Shown: piece by piece, positions 37,198 to 47,900 of the stretch
Layout: each line of letters opens with the position of its first letter
Position numbering within the stretch: the stretch's first letter is position 1
DNA from: Steinernema hermaphroditum
Lineage: Eukaryota; Nematoda; Chromadorea; Rhabditida; Steinernematidae
Length of the DNA stretch: 64,000 nt
Direction: 5' to 3'
NCBI GenBank assembly: GCA_030435675.1
Contig: CM059622.1
Location: 1,116,001-1,180,000 of the forward strand
Program-made: the position numbers and the translations under genes
Notes under the pieces: model-generated
What the model was told of the DNA's origin: nothing
Database searches by the model: none
The model's input: the letters and a program-made list of their open reading frames with translations, nothing else

Positions 37198-37422
37198 TCG
37201 CAAAAATACAGATACAAACCAACCTGTGAACGTTACAGTCATCATTGGTGACTCATTCTCATCGACTACGATAATCCATGAAACTGATTTTATCGCTCCC
37301 TCCTTTTCGGCATCTACTTCAAAGAGCCTTATACTCGGATATTCAGAGAATATAGATTTTATGGGGGGCAAAAGAGAGCATGAAAAAGTGGATAGAGACA
37401 GCAACAAAGAGGAACACACTCC
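37198..37422 (-). CDS. Possible first exon of a small secreted protein
   Basis: On the minus strand, from an ATG at about 37446, the frame starts MKGLPIVVGVCSSLLLSLST, which reads as a signal peptide. A polar stretch with VDAEKEGAIKSVSWIIVVDE follows, ending at a plausible donor (cacag|gttggt, about 37225). No following exon was identified and tRNA-Trp lies just downstream. It is unrecognised and the evidence is weak. Confidence 0.25.
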
Positions 37423-37545
37423 AACTACGATTGGTAGTCCTTTCATTCTATCGGGAACACAAGAATAAGATACAACAAGAATATAGGTTTCAAAAATGGA
37501 TCTAAAACCAGTTGATTAGAAACGCCTAAAACCATGTGCCATGCC

Positions 37546-37584
37546 CCTCACCTTCTGATCTTGAGCCAAACGCGCTACGGAGTC
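37546..37584 (-). pseudogene. tRNA-Trp fragment
   Basis: Reads like the reverse strand of the tRNA-Trp from the 5' acceptor through the anticodon arm (ccttctgatct, then cgcgctac and ggagtc). About ten bases of the D arm are deleted and the anticodon loop is mutated (ctcaaga in minus orientation). It lies 0.4 kb from the intact gene and is probably a decayed local duplicate. Confidence 0.55.
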
Positions 37585-38004
37585 GTCTGCAGCCCGAAGC
37601 CTAGGGCCTGACCCCCTTCGCTCTGCGACATAAGCCCCATTCAGCCTTAAGCGTAACGCAGAAATCTAAGACTTAAGTGTACACTGAAACACTCAAACTA
37701 CAGTTGGCTAAGACCGATGCGACCCGAAGCTATGGCCTATCTGTCCTTCAAATACGTACCCCCTGTACCTATCGGATCATCAGCCATGACTGTGACTACT
37801 ACAGATAATCACAACAAGACACGGCGAAATCAGCCGTATGCATCAGACATCGTGGAATCTAGCGTGGGTCTCTGCATGAACAACCAGACCTGCACAACCA
37901 GATTGCTGTCTTAGAATTGACGAATCTCATCTGATTCAAATCAAATTGATAATAGATCTAAAGAAAGCCAAAAATTTATGAAACTCTACCCACTACAACC
38001 CATT
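37585..38004. other. No gene recognised
   Basis: Spacer between the tRNA fragment and the 3' end of the cysteine-rich protein gene; only short random frames. Confidence 0.3.
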
Positions 38005-38948
38005 CTATTCATTATTAAAAATCTTAACAACGGGATCCTCTTCCAGCTGCTCACTCCTGGCCGTCAGCCTCGCACAGCTCTCCGGCAAAGAGACCATGTT
38101 GTCCGACATCAGATGCCAGTCGTAGATATCGATGGCGTGTAGTTGAATGAACGCCTGGATGAGATCAGTGGCCGCTGAGGCTAAAGCTGGCGCGCACATC
38201 TCATGCACCACTGGGCCATGACAATTACGGTAGCATTCCTGGAAAGTGCACAGGAGATCCAGCTCCCTTTCGTATTTGGTCAATTCAGGCTTGGTGAACA
38301 CTTCGCCCATATTGGCTCGAGAGTCGGCTTTGATCGACTCAACGGCCTTCGTGTGACAATACTGGTCACATTTGAGAAAAGTAATAGGTTCTGTCTCCTC
38401 TAAGCAGGATCGGGCGGTGAGAAACTGCTGCCTTTTGAAGTGACATATGAAGTTTGATGGTGAGAAGACCCTTTCGGCGCTCTGGAAGAGAAGAAGCTGT
38501 GTTAGACACGTGCTGTAGTCCAACCTTACATCATCGTCACACCGATCCATGAAACATTTCGTTCGTTTCTCGGCCAAATCGCAGTACTTCAAATAGTGAG
38601 GATAGTGGAGAATGAGGGGATGAAAGGGAAAGTCATAGTAATCGGTCATCTTCATCGAGAATCCATCTTGAAACTCTTTCTTCCAGTCATCTGTACAGTC
38701 CTAAACTGATCAGTAAATGCAAAGATTGCAAAAATAGCGAATTATTCGCACATATTTGTCACTAGGCTAGCCTAATAGCCTTGAAGTCCTACCTGAAAGC
38801 AGCCCGGATCTGTCGAATTCGAATCGGATACAAACATGAATTCTCTTTTGAATCGCTCCCATCGCGCAATGACCGCGCCGTCCACCAGCAAGACGCACAA
38901 GATCGGAAGGAAAACGACAGCCGTTCGGTACAACATCGATTTGTACAT
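38005..38948 (-). CDS. Secreted cysteine-rich nematode protein (two exons)
   Basis: Exon 1 is 38948-38793 and exon 2 is 38700-38005 (TAG). The 92-nt intron has a gtaggac donor and a tttag acceptor, phase 0 on both sides; total 283 aa. The N terminus MYKSMLYRTAVVFLPILCVL continues as a clear signal peptide, with likely cleavage near VIA. The mature part has about 15 cysteines in patterned pairs: GCFQDC, CDLAEKRTKC followed by FMDRC, CDQYC, and LLCTFQECYRNCHG followed by EMC. This resembles nematode extracellular families such as the CPG4-like domain, but I am not sure of the assignment. Likely extracellular, stabilised by disulfides. It lies at the border where the CAAAAAT/ATTTTTG word changes strand. 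Confidence 0.78.
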
Positions 38949-39429
38949 TTCCCTGTCGGTGGATATCGACTCGCGGAGAGCGAATTTAGGACGCGCGCGG
39001 GAAGAAGATATCTGATAACCTTCAAAGTGCGCGGGAAGTGACTCACTTGAGTGACTTTGACGGTATTGTCAACATGTAAAATGCACAAGAGTATTTCTTT
39101 TTGGTGCATTTTGAATGCATTCTCCATTTTTTGAGTGTTCATGAAGCCCTAGAATGATGGAGAATCGAGGTATTTCACTATTTTTGAGGCGCTGCTTAAA
39201 GTCATTTTTCAAATGTTTCAAGTAATTTTTGATAAAAGACCAATGTCAAATATACAGAAGCATTTCCCTCGAGCTGTGGAGCAATGAAAGGGATCCGTTC
39301 TACATTCTCCGTTTCTAAAGGATTTTTGCGAAATTTACATCATCGTCACACCGATCCATGAAACATTTCGTTGCGAAATTTTCCTCACGTTTTACAGGCC
39401 TAAGATCCTAAGAAGTATTTTTGATTGAC
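38949..39429. repeat. Upstream region with a 38-bp copy of the neighbouring exon
   Basis: 39335-39372 is identical to 38525-38562, the part of exon 2 encoding the MDRCDDD segment. It lies on the same strand in noncoding DNA, outside any visible larger duplication. Confidence 0.7.
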
Positions 39430-40600
39430 GTAATTTTGAAGCCGAATTCGTTTTCCATACCCCATCAGTACCGATCAGAACTATCGAGTATTCGGTTCGG
39501 GTACCCGAACATTTGAATTCCATACATGTTCATCTTCAAGCATGTTCTCGTAAAATTTTTATCTGCAAAGGCAAAGGCGGAAATTTTCGAAACCTGAAAA
39601 TTTTTGAATGAAGGTTTTCCCGTTCGCTCTTTGTTTTTTGATTGTACTCGATCTTTAAGCGGTGGGGCGAAGCTAGTTAAATCGAAATTTTGTGTACCTG
39701 ATATCTGATCCGAGCGGCAAAAAAATGTGGATTTTCGGAATTGAACCTATCGCAACTCACTGGACTGGGCTCACTGCTTTCTCACTTTTATTCCTCCCTT
39801 TCTTGGGTTTCTTGAAAGCGCTGAGGACTACTGTGTCTTCCAGCTTGAAACGCACCTATAACCCAGTAAGAACAAGACGGAAAGAGGTCCCTGCGGGCAT
39901 ACTTTCATCAGCCTATATCATTTACGTAATTTTCGTTTTCTTTGATTGCGATTCGACAATTTCGGCTTGTTCAGATTGCAAGTTATGGTAGGTGATGTCA
40001 CCATTTTGTTCTTCCGGAAGTTAATTTCTTGCCATAATCTTTTTTATTTGCCATATCGGATATAAGATAACGTACTTATGTTCATCCACATTCACATCGT
40101 GCATATCTGGTTTTTCATACAAATTCAGTACATAGAAATGACAACATTGAATCGATGACTTATGCGTGTGAAATTTTAATCAGAAATACGCCACTTTTGA
40201 GCCTTCAGCGTGATTCGTGATCTCCATTGCTTTCTGTCAATCCTATTTACATTTCACTGTGCGCTTTGATATTCCCGAGCGATCTAAATATTTGATGCAA
40301 CCGGGCGCAGGCTCAATTGGGAGCCATCCACCCATCATTTCCGATCAGAGTTATCGGGTTTCGACTCGGGTACCTCAAAAACAGGCTTCTTTAAACTGAA
40401 CCGGTGTTTATTGGCATGTGTGATATGGATGTGTATGTCTTCATAGGGAACTGTTCGGAAGAACTGGCGCCAGAGAGGGCAGACAAATCTTCCGAAAAAT
40501 TTGTATGATTCCGTGTACGATGTTGTTTGTTTCATTTTTGAACCGCTACAGAAACAGTAGGACTTTCATTTCATGGAGACAACTTGTTAACAGAAATACA
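39430..40600. repeat. Diverged duplication (partner 45660-46260)
   Basis: Shared landmarks in order: gatcagaactatcg / gatcagaggtaacg, ttcgggtacccgaac, catcttcaagca, gaagctagttaaatcgaaa, then cccgagcgatcta, gggcgcagg, gtgttgtttgtttcattttt and gactttcatttc. The gatcag...tcgactcgggtacc unit occurs at least four times in the 39-46 kb region. Confidence 0.7.
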
Positions 40601-40676
40601 GCATTCCCTTATTTTTGGAGCTCAGGATTTCTAGACTCAAGACTGGGATGATGAATTTTTGTAAAACTCAAAAGTC

Positions 40677-40920
40677 ATGGATAAAAAAGTTCAGCAGTCG
40701 ACCGTACACGCTCAACGACGGACTTCTCTAGGGGAACTCTCCTCTCTGGCCGACGACCTCTGCCCATCCGAGCTCCAGCGAGAACCACAATTAAGACGAC
40801 GATCCTCTACAATTCACCCAGTTTCCGCCGCTCTCCGCTTCGACGACAGGACGATTGCCACGTCGACTCATTCAAGACCGAATTCTCTATTTGTCCCAAT
40901 TCAGTCACGATACCGTCGAG
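40677..40920 (+). CDS. Hypothetical protein, possible first exon
   Basis: From ATG 40677 the frame reads MDKKVQQSTVHAQRRTSLGE, then LSSLADDLCPSELQREPQLR, with RRRSSTIHPVSAALRFDDRT later. It is Ser/Arg-rich and uses C-ending and G-ending codons unlike its surroundings, a coding-like signature. A typical acceptor cctgttgtttag lies at 40967-40978, so an intron between about 40.92 and 40.98 kb is possible, but the next exon closes quickly. RRTS and RRRSS resemble basophilic kinase sites. No family recognised. Confidence 0.4.
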
Positions 40921-41244
40921 AATCCGAAATAATTTTTGGAACTTTCCTATTGTTTATACGCCCTTTCCTGTTGTTTAGGTACCGACAAATGGAGCCGGGA
41001 GCGGTTTATTGGAATGAATTTTGTGTGAGATTCAAAGTATTACATTAGGTAGCCTTTTATTTCTTCATCAGGAAGCGAATTTTTGCGTACAGCTTGGTTC
41101 TGGACAATTTTGCACTTAAATGAGAAGTAATTGGAAAACATTATGGAATTTTTGCGCACCTACATAATTATTGCACTTTACTTGAAGTATAGACTTCAAA
41201 TGTATTTTTCGAGCGCAGAACTCCAGGGATGAAGGGAACACTCA

Positions 41245-41725
41245 CAAGGGAAGGGTCAATCATGTTACGCTAAGATCGACGCGAGACTAGCGGCGAACGG
41301 TAGGCCCCGGGGAGTGTATTAACTGTGCAAAATACTAGGTGCCCTAACGTGCTCTATGTCCGTCAAAAGAGATGTGATATGTTTTCTCACCAATGCCACA
41401 TTGATTTCTCATCGGTGATTCCCAAGTGACCCAGTGTACACCTAATAAGCATCAGATAGTCGGATCGTGGTTTGTCAGACGGCTACCTTAGGTTGTATAT
41501 ACGAACATTTTCCAACTAAAACAAAATTGTGAGGTTAGGTATACACTGGTTCACTTGGGAATCATCGGTGAGAAACGATGCTAGGATGGTGAGAAAGTCT
41601 CTTTTGACGGACATAGAGCACGTTAGGGCACCTAGTATTTTGCACGGTTAATACACTCCCCGGGGCCTACCGTTCGCCGCTAGTCTCGCGTCGATCTTAG
41701 TGTAACATGATTGACCCTTCCCTTG
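41245..41725. mobile_element. 481-bp foldback/MITE with long inverted repeats
   Basis: Near-perfect terminal inverted repeats start CAAGGGAAGGGTCAATCATG and extend about 135 bp. They include gactagcggcgaacggtagg, ccccggggagtgtatt and gacggacatagagcacg, and a second inner arm (attcccaagtg / cacttgggaat) follows. TCA at 41242-41244 and 41726-41728 is a probable 3-bp target-site duplication. No ORF is present. The few arm mismatches suggest a young insertion. Confidence 0.85.
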
Positions 41726-41728
41726 TCA

Positions 41729-42479
41729 GTCCAACAAGTCCTTCAATCCGCTTAAGAGTGAGCAATCACTACCTCTACAATTCTTAGGTTTGACGATCGA
41801 CGAGCTAACTGCAAGCCAGTATAACTAGAGCTTGCTTTGATGTCCCTTTTTTTGTATTTTACTCATTTGCGAATCTTATTGCTTTTTACTTTTTTTATTT
41901 GTGGTTGTCATGCCTGCGTCGATCGAAACCATTTTTGAATGTCTCTTGTTTTCTTATGGATGGCGCCCAGTTGTCACGCACCGCCAATTTTTCACCTCTC
42001 ACTGCCTTGAAGTCGCTACTTGTATACTAACATTGCAGTGGTAACTATGCATAGTGATAACTTTTTGTGGGGATATAGATCTCTTTCTTCGTGCTTTAGT
42101 TGCTTGTTATCGTTCACAAAAAAACTCGTTTTGTGTTTATATGTTTCGGGTGGTCAAGTGAATTTTTGAAAGTAAATGGCTTGAGATTTGAGACTTGAGA
42201 CTACAATTCTTGATGACAAACGATCGACGATCTAAACTGCAAGCTGACTAGTTTAACTAGAGCTTGCATTGATCACCCTTTGTAGTACCTTAACTCATTT
42301 GCGAAATCTTAATTCATCTGTTTTTTCCTTTTTACTTATTTCCTCTATGGTCGTCGTGCTTTCGAAACTATTTTTGGAACTCCCTGTTTTTTTAAAGCTG
42401 ACGCCCGGTTATCACATCTTCATCGAAGGCTCTACTTGTCTTTCTACTGACCCTTGGCAATATGTATGTCTCACGTATC
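41729..42479. repeat. Diverged duplicates of 46640-46850 and internal copies
   Basis: Two internal units (about 41800-42010 and 42225-42480) share gacgatcgacgagctaactg / acgatcgacgatctaaactg, then gagcttgc and a tgacgcccggtt / tggcgcccagtt segment. The stretch ctttctactgacccttggcaa and tatgtatgtct recurs at about 46790-46825. Confidence 0.55.
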
Positions 42480-43090
42480 CTTTACTTACTTTACTTACTT
42501 ACTTTTACTTTACTTTATTTCCCGAATCAAAGGCTTTTCGCCGTGCAGGACACCGAAAAATAGACAAACAAAGGATGTCTCATGGCTGCAAGCTTCATTC
42601 CTGGCGTAGCGGTGGTGTCGAACCGGTCGTAGACGGCGCGCTTCGCGGGGCATCTGGGAATCGGCGAAACTCTGGAGAAGGCGACGGAACATCTTCTTCG
42701 CGGGCGTTTGCGGCACAGAGGGTGCTTCTGAGCTCTGCTTCGGAGAGAGGAGTCCATGGTCCGGGAGTTGCGTCGTCGCTGGTGGTGGCGTTCTCAGAGC
42801 GTCGGCGACCTTCGGGATGACTTCTCACGCAGCCGGATTTCCTGGCGTCGGACATCTTGTTGTCAGCGGTGGTGGGACTACGGCTTCCGGGTGTCCCAAT
42901 TCCCTCTGGAAGCCGGAGCAGTCACAACTGCCACGGGGTTTACCATCAGACCAACCGGACACTCAGAGAGCGACCAGAAGGACCGAAGCCGGCTGCAACG
43001 GGACCTCCTCAGTTTGTCCATTTTGCGGTGTTGTGCAAGGCGTACGTCTTTGATTCAAGAAATAAAATCGTGTAAACTCGTGTAAAATCA
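42480..43090. mobile_element. Composite retroposon with outward-facing tails at both ends
   Basis: The body (42590-42990) is a copy of the 24764-25271 element in the same reverse orientation, about 98% identical by eye over 42750-42950. Its left end is the family's 3' terminus (ctttgattcgggaaataaa reversed) with a (gtaaa)n-type tail. The right end carries a second 3' terminus in forward orientation, cgtctttgattcaagaaataaa followed by tcgtgtaaac repeats. It is either two insertions head to head or one inverted by twin priming. Confidence 0.6.
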
Positions 43091-43099
43091 TTGATAGGA

Positions 43100-45650
43100 T
43101 CGTGAATGATTCGTCGTGGGTTACCCTTCAATTTTTGCTATACTGTCGCAAGTGTTGTACGGTATGCAATCATTTTTTCATAAGCAGTACATTGGTCAAA
43201 TAAGTGGTGACACCTGTGAGGAAACCGTGCTGATTGTCGATTCTTACAGTTGGACATCCAAACGCTCTTTTTTTATATGTGTTTTTTATATAATTGAAAG
43301 CAACATACACCGTTTTTTCAGTTTACTTATTTTTGAATCAAACTCAGGTAACATTTCCGTTTTCGTCAAAAATTCAGGGATTCCGGAACTGTCTTAAGCA
43401 TCTTGAACGACTGTACATATACATAAATCAGTGTGCCTTGAAAACTATAATCTTATTTGAATTTTCAGTGACTATTCTCACTTTATGTGTCACGTGGCAG
43501 AAACGTAGCACATGAAAGAAGTAGTTCTCGATTTCTACATTTCTGTCAGCCAGCCATGATGAGCTCTTCAGAGCCGTCCATGAAGTTGGATGTGGCCAAT
43601 GGTAAAATCTGTCCATGTCCTATATTTGATTTTCGATCCGTCGCTGATCGTGGTTCGCTTTACTCTCACGCACCAGGGCATTTGTGCTTTCTCTTTGATT
43701 TACACTCATGCCATGTATTCAAAATCAACAGACCGCTACTGCAAAATCATGTGTCAGTTAAAGAAATGATTTGGCACGACTCTTTAATGGGAACCAGTGT
43801 TTGCAGCGGTTTAGAGCGTCTTGCCTTGCTTCTCGTTGAATGTGTATATGTTTCGGGTGGGTCATAAAAATGTATTTTTGGTGCAGCCAACTGGGTATGA
43901 GATGAAGGGAATAATTGTTTAAATAATTGAGATTCGAAACCGTTACATCAGGCAGCCTTATACATGAAGCGAATTTTTGAAATAGTGTGATCATGGAAAA
44001 TGTTTGCACTTGAACTGAGAAGAGCTGGAAAATATTTTGGAAATTTAAAGGCAACGTTGATTCGGAATGAATTGTGTAAATCCTGAGCCATTCGAGAGCT
44101 GCGATAATGCAAAATGCAAAATGCACAAGTCACATATCAATGGTTTTCTACTATACATGCAGAAATGATTATTGGAATTTGGTCAATTTTTGATGAGTCC
44201 AATTTAATTTGAAGTCATCGGTGAGCAACTCCGACGTCCGCGAAATAATCTCGTAAACTCGTCGTCGGTGAACGGTGAAGAAGACGATTTGCTAGAAGTT
44301 GGCGTACTTCCGCCATTTCAGGAATTCGATATTAGATAATCGCGGATGAAAAGTCGCACGAATGTCAAGATGGAGGTGGGGAAGCGCTTGACTTACAGTG
44401 AGATAGGAAGCGATTGAAGAACGACTGTATGGAGCTCTTTGATAAGTACCAGAAACGCTATGTGGCGAACCTGGCGTTCAGCAGGCTGAACTTTCTGCAT
44501 GACTTATAAGATGAAAGCTCTCAAATAGTGAAATATCTATTGTGTTCTCGTCTAAAATTGAAAATTTGGGACTTAGCATTATATTAAACTGTGTGTTAGC
44601 TACACATCAAACCAAACAATAAATTTTTCTTGGTTGGCAGCGATGAGTTCAAGTGGTGCCTGAATTGTAAATTTAATTTTGTGTTCATTCGATTAATGAA
44701 ATGATTCATTGATGAAACCATGACGCCAAGAAGTGAAGCAGAGCGAGAAGAAGGTCCTACATACTTGATTGGTGTGAGAGTAACTTTTTAGAAATTCATG
44801 ATATTGTAAATAAAGTCAATTCGGATGGCTACTCAATTTTTGCACACTTTCTTACACCGTTTATCTTCCCAAATCTATGGCAACAAAGCTCTATAAGTAC
44901 CAAAAGGGCGCAGTATCATAGAACCTATCTTCTTCTGGGTACAGGACACTGCGTTAGAGGTGAAGACGGCCATCCAATCGGCTTGCGTGGGCATCAAAGA
45001 GAAGATACGCTTCCACTCTACGTAGGGTACTGATGGTGGAGCACAGAGAACGAGGTACACTGCCGTCTTTGAATCATCTGGCGGCTTAGATGTCGACGTT
45101 TATATCCTTCGACGGCTTTTGTGAACGGCGCGGGCGAAGATCTGACTCTGGGCATGGTGTGGTGATGCAAAAAATGGTCAAGGGGCAGTTAGCGGTGCAA
45201 ACTTCCGAAGGCAGCGAACCATTGCCACGACGAACTTTCCACTTATTTGTCCGCCTCAAATCGACTGGAAAGCATATCTTTCGAAGGGTGTTTATATGGT
45301 CAGATGTACGTAGCAGATGTACGTATGTAAGCGTACGCAATTTTTGAGTAGGTTCTCCTGTGGCAATGACAATTTTTGTGCAGTACAAACGCTGAATACA
45401 ATGGAATCCATCCAGTATGACGATATTTGAGGCAGATTTGTTGATTTTCCCTAGTGACTTTTTAGAGCAGAATAATTTATGTCATCAGGCATCTGAGCCC
45501 ACATTCGTTACACCGTTCAATTCTTGGTGTATTCGTCGTGCTGAAATTTGGGGTTTACAAAAAAAACGGCGACAATCTACTACAATCTTCATGCATTTTT
45601 TTTTTAACATTAAAAATACTCGGATGGAAGGCTGATCTGAGTGTCAATGA
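43100..45650. repeat. Large segmental duplication, copy 1 (partner 47880-50580)
   Basis: Ordered, mostly noncoding matches: ttatttttgaatcaaactca, tgtgtatatgtttcgggt, aatttaaaggcaacgttgat, tttttgatgagtccaattta, then a very similar stretch 44713-45570 containing gtgaagcagagcgagaagaa and cggccatccaatcggcttgc. Frames within the last part (44875-45060 minus, 45090-45347 plus) are kept in both copies but differ by frameshifting changes, so I do not call genes. Confidence 0.8.
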
Positions 45651-46270
45651 GGACGCACCCGGGCGCAGAGTCAATTGTAAGCCAATCCCTTCATTGCCGA
45701 TCAGAGGTAACGGGTTTTCGATTCGGGTACCCGAACCTTCCAATTCCACATGCTCATCTTCAAGCACGTCTAGGCTGTGGAGTTTTCACTTCTTGCTGAA
45801 CCCGAAAAAGTGGATTTTTGTCTGCAATGGCCGGACGAAGCTAGTTAAATCGAAAATTTCTGTCCAAGTAGCAAAAACATGAGAATTTTCCGGATTGAAC
45901 CGATGACAACTCTTACTTATGCATGCGAAAGAAGTTTTAGTCAGAAATACACCATTTTTGATTCTTCGTCTGTTTTCTTTCCATCCTTGCTTACACTGTA
46001 CGGCACGCTTTGATATGCCCGAGCGATCTATATACTGGACGCAATCGGGCGCAGGGTCGATTGGAAGCCAGTCCAATCAATGCCGATCAGAGTTACCGGG
46101 ATTCGACTCGAGTACCTGAGAAGAATTGGAGCGAGAGAAGGCAAATGAAACTTCCGAAAATTTCTTATGGTTCCATGTATGGTGTTGTTTGTTTCATTTT
46201 TGATCCACTACCGAAACCGCATGACTTTCATTTCGTGGAGACCGCTTGCTGATAACAACCACATTCTCTC
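45651..46270. repeat. Diverged duplication (partner 39430-40600)
   Basis: Contains two copies of the gggcgcag...gatcagag(g/t)ta(a/c)c unit (about 45660 and 46045) and the gtgttgtttgtttcatttttga segment shared with 40.52 kb. Confidence 0.65.
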
Positions 46271-47038
46271 ACAAATGCAGTTTATAATATTTGAGAAACT
46301 TTACTGAACGGCACACACAACGGCTCACATTATAGTGGAAATTATGCGCATCGTTAATTTTTTGGTTGTACGCATTTTTTGTGTTTTAGATGCTTGCTAT
46401 CGGCTGGTCAAGAACAGGGCTGCTGAGATGATGAATGAAAGGATGAAAGGAATAAATCTTTGCGTCTTATATCTCTGCGTCAGTGAGCGAATTTTTGTGT
46501 TGAGCAAAATTCGGGGAAGTAACGCTTGAGGTTGAGCAATGGTGAAGTGATGGACTAATGGTAAGTCGTAGTTTGGTGTGAGAATTAACTGTCAATCGTT
46601 GCGAGAGTCACACTGGTGAAACTTTCCTATTCAGTGAGGTCGTCGCGGTCGCTCGGCGACATCACTACTTTTTTTATCTGTGGTTCAAAACCGTTTTTGA
46701 TACTCCGTGTTTTTCTTAAAGGTGACGCCTAGTTGTCACGTACTGCCAAATTTTTTTCTCTCCCTTCTTCATCGTAGGCTTTACTTGTCTTTCTACTGAC
46801 CCGTGGCAATATGTATGTCTGACGTATCCTTATTTATCGGTATAAAACTCACATGTTCTTCGATACAAAAGTGAGCAAAGTTCATTTCAATGCAAGATTT
46901 TTGATCTTAGATTTTGCAACGTAACCAGTGAGAGCATCGAGAATCCCAGTCCCAGCCGATCCACTTCTGCTTTCGATAATTTGCATTCAGAGATGAAAAC
47001 TCGAACCGCGAGCCGGGCTCGCGGATTGCGACAATATA
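46271..47038. other. No gene recognised; partial copy of 42.3-42.5 kb
   Basis: 46640-46850 matches 42340-42490 (tgacgcctagttgtcac, ctttctactgacccgtggca). The rest has no clear signal. Confidence 0.4.
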
Positions 47039-47040
47039 TA

Positions 47041-47169
47041 CCAGGGAAAATTTCTACTGTGCGGTAGCAGACGACGAGAGAAAATCCAATGCCTTTGCTC
47101 TGCCGCTGTATGACAATTTTCTCTCGTCGTCTGCTACCGCTCCCTGCGAACAGTCGAAATTTTCCCTAG
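47041..47169. mobile_element. 129-bp TA-flanked MITE
   Basis: TIRs c(c/t)agggaaaatttc at both ends and an inner perfect arm cggtagcagacgacgagaga form a hairpin. TA at 47039-47040 and 47170-47171 is the target-site duplication expected for Tc1/mariner or related transposases. No coding capacity. Confidence 0.8.
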
Positions 47170-47209
47170 TACATATCATCGATTTGCATCCCTGCTCGCA
47201 TCTCAACAC

Positions 47210-47900
47210 ATAATTCACTATCTTACAAGAATTTTTCCTGAATTTTTGTTACTGCAGATACCGATGAACGTGTAAAGTCTAAACCGTCTTGAGTATTTGT
47301 GGGATACCCATTGGTCATGTATGTTTTGCTCGAGATCTTCCATCGTTTTTACTTAGTCAGTTCATTAGAAACTATGCTCGATTATTTTTATGCTCGATTA
47401 GACATTTTTGTTCAAATGATTCAGTGGGTCACCCTTCAGTATGTCCTATGCTGGCCCAAATAAGACAATTGAATGCGATTTGTCGGAAGACAAGTGTATG
47501 TCTTATGCGTCCTTACTCATCGGTGTAAGATTCACATGTTCTTCGGTACTAAAGTAAGGCAAGTTCATTTCAACAAAAGATTTTTGTTCATTGAAATTAA
47601 AATATAGCCACTGATAGCATCGAGAATCCGAGTCACGCCCATTTCGCAGTTCGTCCACTTAAGCTTTCCATAACTCACATTTCAACTTAACTTACTGTCT
47701 TACAAGCATGAAGTAGTTGTTTAGCACATGTTTCCTGAATTTTTGACTCTAGACTGAGCAGGAGAACGTGTGAATTTTAAATTGTCCCGAGTATTTGTGG
47801 GATATCTGTTGGTCATGGATGTTTTGCTCGATATGTTCCACCGCTTTTACTTTGTCAGTCCATTAGAAACTATGCTCAAATGATTCACTGTGGGTCACCC
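47210..47900. repeat. Tandem duplication, unit about 500 bp
   Basis: Copies at about 47210-47420 and 47690-47900 share tcctgaatttttg, gagtatttgtgggatat / gagtatttgtgggatac, ttggtcatg(t/g)atgttttgctcg and cattagaaactatgctc. The second copy runs into the 47880-50580 segmental duplication. Confidence 0.7.

Noticed and set aside
42269..42820. 183-codon + strand ORF as a gene
   Set aside because: Its second half is the reverse complement of a retroposon body and its first half lies in duplicated spacer.
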